A stretch of 64,000 nucleotides of DNA, taken from NCBI RefSeq assembly GCF_900115695.1, contig NZ_FOXK01000007.1, positions 238,098 through 302,097 on the forward strand, read 5' to 3'. The notes beneath the pieces were generated by a model. It searched no databases. It was not told the DNA's origin and saw only the letters and a program-made list of their open reading frames with translations. Source of the DNA: Ectopseudomonas toyotomiensis (GTDB lineage: Bacteria > Pseudomonadota > Gammaproteobacteria > Pseudomonadales > Pseudomonadaceae). Of this stretch, positions 63,765 through 64,000 are shown piece after piece (position 1 is the first letter of the stretch; each line of letters starts with the position of its first letter). Position numbers and translations under genes: made by a program.

Positions 63765-64000
63765 TTACCCCAACAGCTCGATCAACCGACGGGCACCCAT
63801 CACATTGATGGCACGCTTCAGGTTGTAGGCGTTGACCGCCAGGGCCATTTCCGTCCGAGCGCCCTGCAGTTGTCGGAGCAGGAAGCGACCATTACCCAAA
63901 ATCCATTGCTTCAGGTTGCCGAAGGGATGTTCGACGATGGAGCGGCGCCTGACCATCATCTCTGGATGCACCTGCATCCGCTGATGCATGCGTTCGAATG
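63765..64000 (-). CDS. IS1182 family transposase, C-terminal end only
   Basis: The last 78 or so residues of a DDE transposase; the frame stays open to base 64000, so the N-terminal part lies beyond the window. The block RRRSIVEHPFGNLKQWI with the late catalytic glutamate (VEHPFG) and LLRQLQGARTEMALAVNAYN followed by LKRAINVMG is characteristic of the IS1182/IS5-related DDE_Tnp families. It is convergent with the integrase. Confidence 0.88.
   Translation of the reverse strand, partial: FERMHQRMQVHPEMMVRRRSIVEHPFGNLKQWILGNGRFLLRQLQGARTEMALAVNAYNLKRAINVMGARRLIELLG

Larger units (their letters stand above)
63671..64000 (-). mobile_element. IS1182-type insertion sequence, right part cut by window end
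   Basis: The transposase end runs in from 64000. A candidate outer end is GAGCGTGTGAAAACGCACTG at 63671, between the integrase stop and the transposase stop. The opposite end is off the window, so the boundary is a guess. Confidence 0.5.

Overview
The window is a chromosomal segment of a gamma-proteobacterium of the genus Pseudomonas, most likely the P. mendocina / P. pseudoalcaligenes / P. oleovorans branch. The basis is uniformly high-GC coding DNA, the gene order (hemL, miaB, phoH-like, ybeY, ybeX, lnt, leuS, lptE, holA, lipA/lipB, dacA, rlpA, mltB, rodA, mrdA, rlmH, rsfS, nadD, proA) and Pseudomonas-type protein sequences. The species is an inference. I saw no rRNA, tRNA or CRISPR array.

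Region 1 (1-30 kb) is conserved housekeeping DNA. Tetrapyrrole synthesis (hemL, cut by the left edge) is followed by tRNA thiomethylation (miaB) and a PhoH-YbeY-YbeX-Lnt RNA/envelope block. Next come LeuRS with the LPS-transport lipoprotein LptE and the polymerase delta subunit, the ribosome-rescue factor ArfA, a lytic transglycosylase, and lipoate synthesis. Leftward from 27.8 to 17.6 kb runs a long cell-wall elongation and ribosome-factor block: proA, nadD, rsfS, rlmH, mrdA, rodA, mltB, rlpA, dacA, ybeD, lipB.

Region 2 (28-36 kb) holds smaller membrane and stress genes: an Mpg-type glycosylase, a DedA-PAP2 fusion, a LON-domain protein, an LrgAB pair, a MaoC hydratase, a lipoprotein joining twelve MORN repeats to a legumain-like C13 peptidase, a Rossmann oxidoreductase, a small acidic protein and a methyltransferase.

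Region 3 (36-50 kb) is signalling plus acyl-CoA catabolism. A periplasmic-sensor PAS-GGDEF-EAL protein is followed by a FixJ-like regulator and PAS histidine kinase (BfiRS-like). These are divergent from an acyl-CoA ligase, a permease and an acyl-CoA dehydrogenase resembling DmdB/DmdC. A thiolase and a metallo-beta-lactamase-fold hydrolase follow as a separate unit. The shared intergenic region is AT-rich and carries an inverted repeat likely to be an operator.

Region 4 (50-62 kb) has ubiX and mpl, then a self-contained 2-aminoethylphosphonate (2-AEP) module: divergent LysR regulator, transaminase PhnW, organophosphate-family permease, phosphonatase PhnX and an acetaldehyde dehydrogenase, which together would give acetate, phosphate and alanine. 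A GNAT, a PP2C-like/pseudokinase tail-anchored protein, an MtfA-like peptidase and ppa follow.

Region 5 (62.3-64 kb) is mobile: an intact tyrosine integrase and the end of an IS1182-type transposase running off the window.

Short repeats recur: at least four copies of a non-coding MITE-like element with GGCTGTTGAAAAAC-type ends, three REP-like repeats containing CCGGATTGCATCCGGGCTAC, and a second hairpin family built on GGCGTACT/AGTACGCC.
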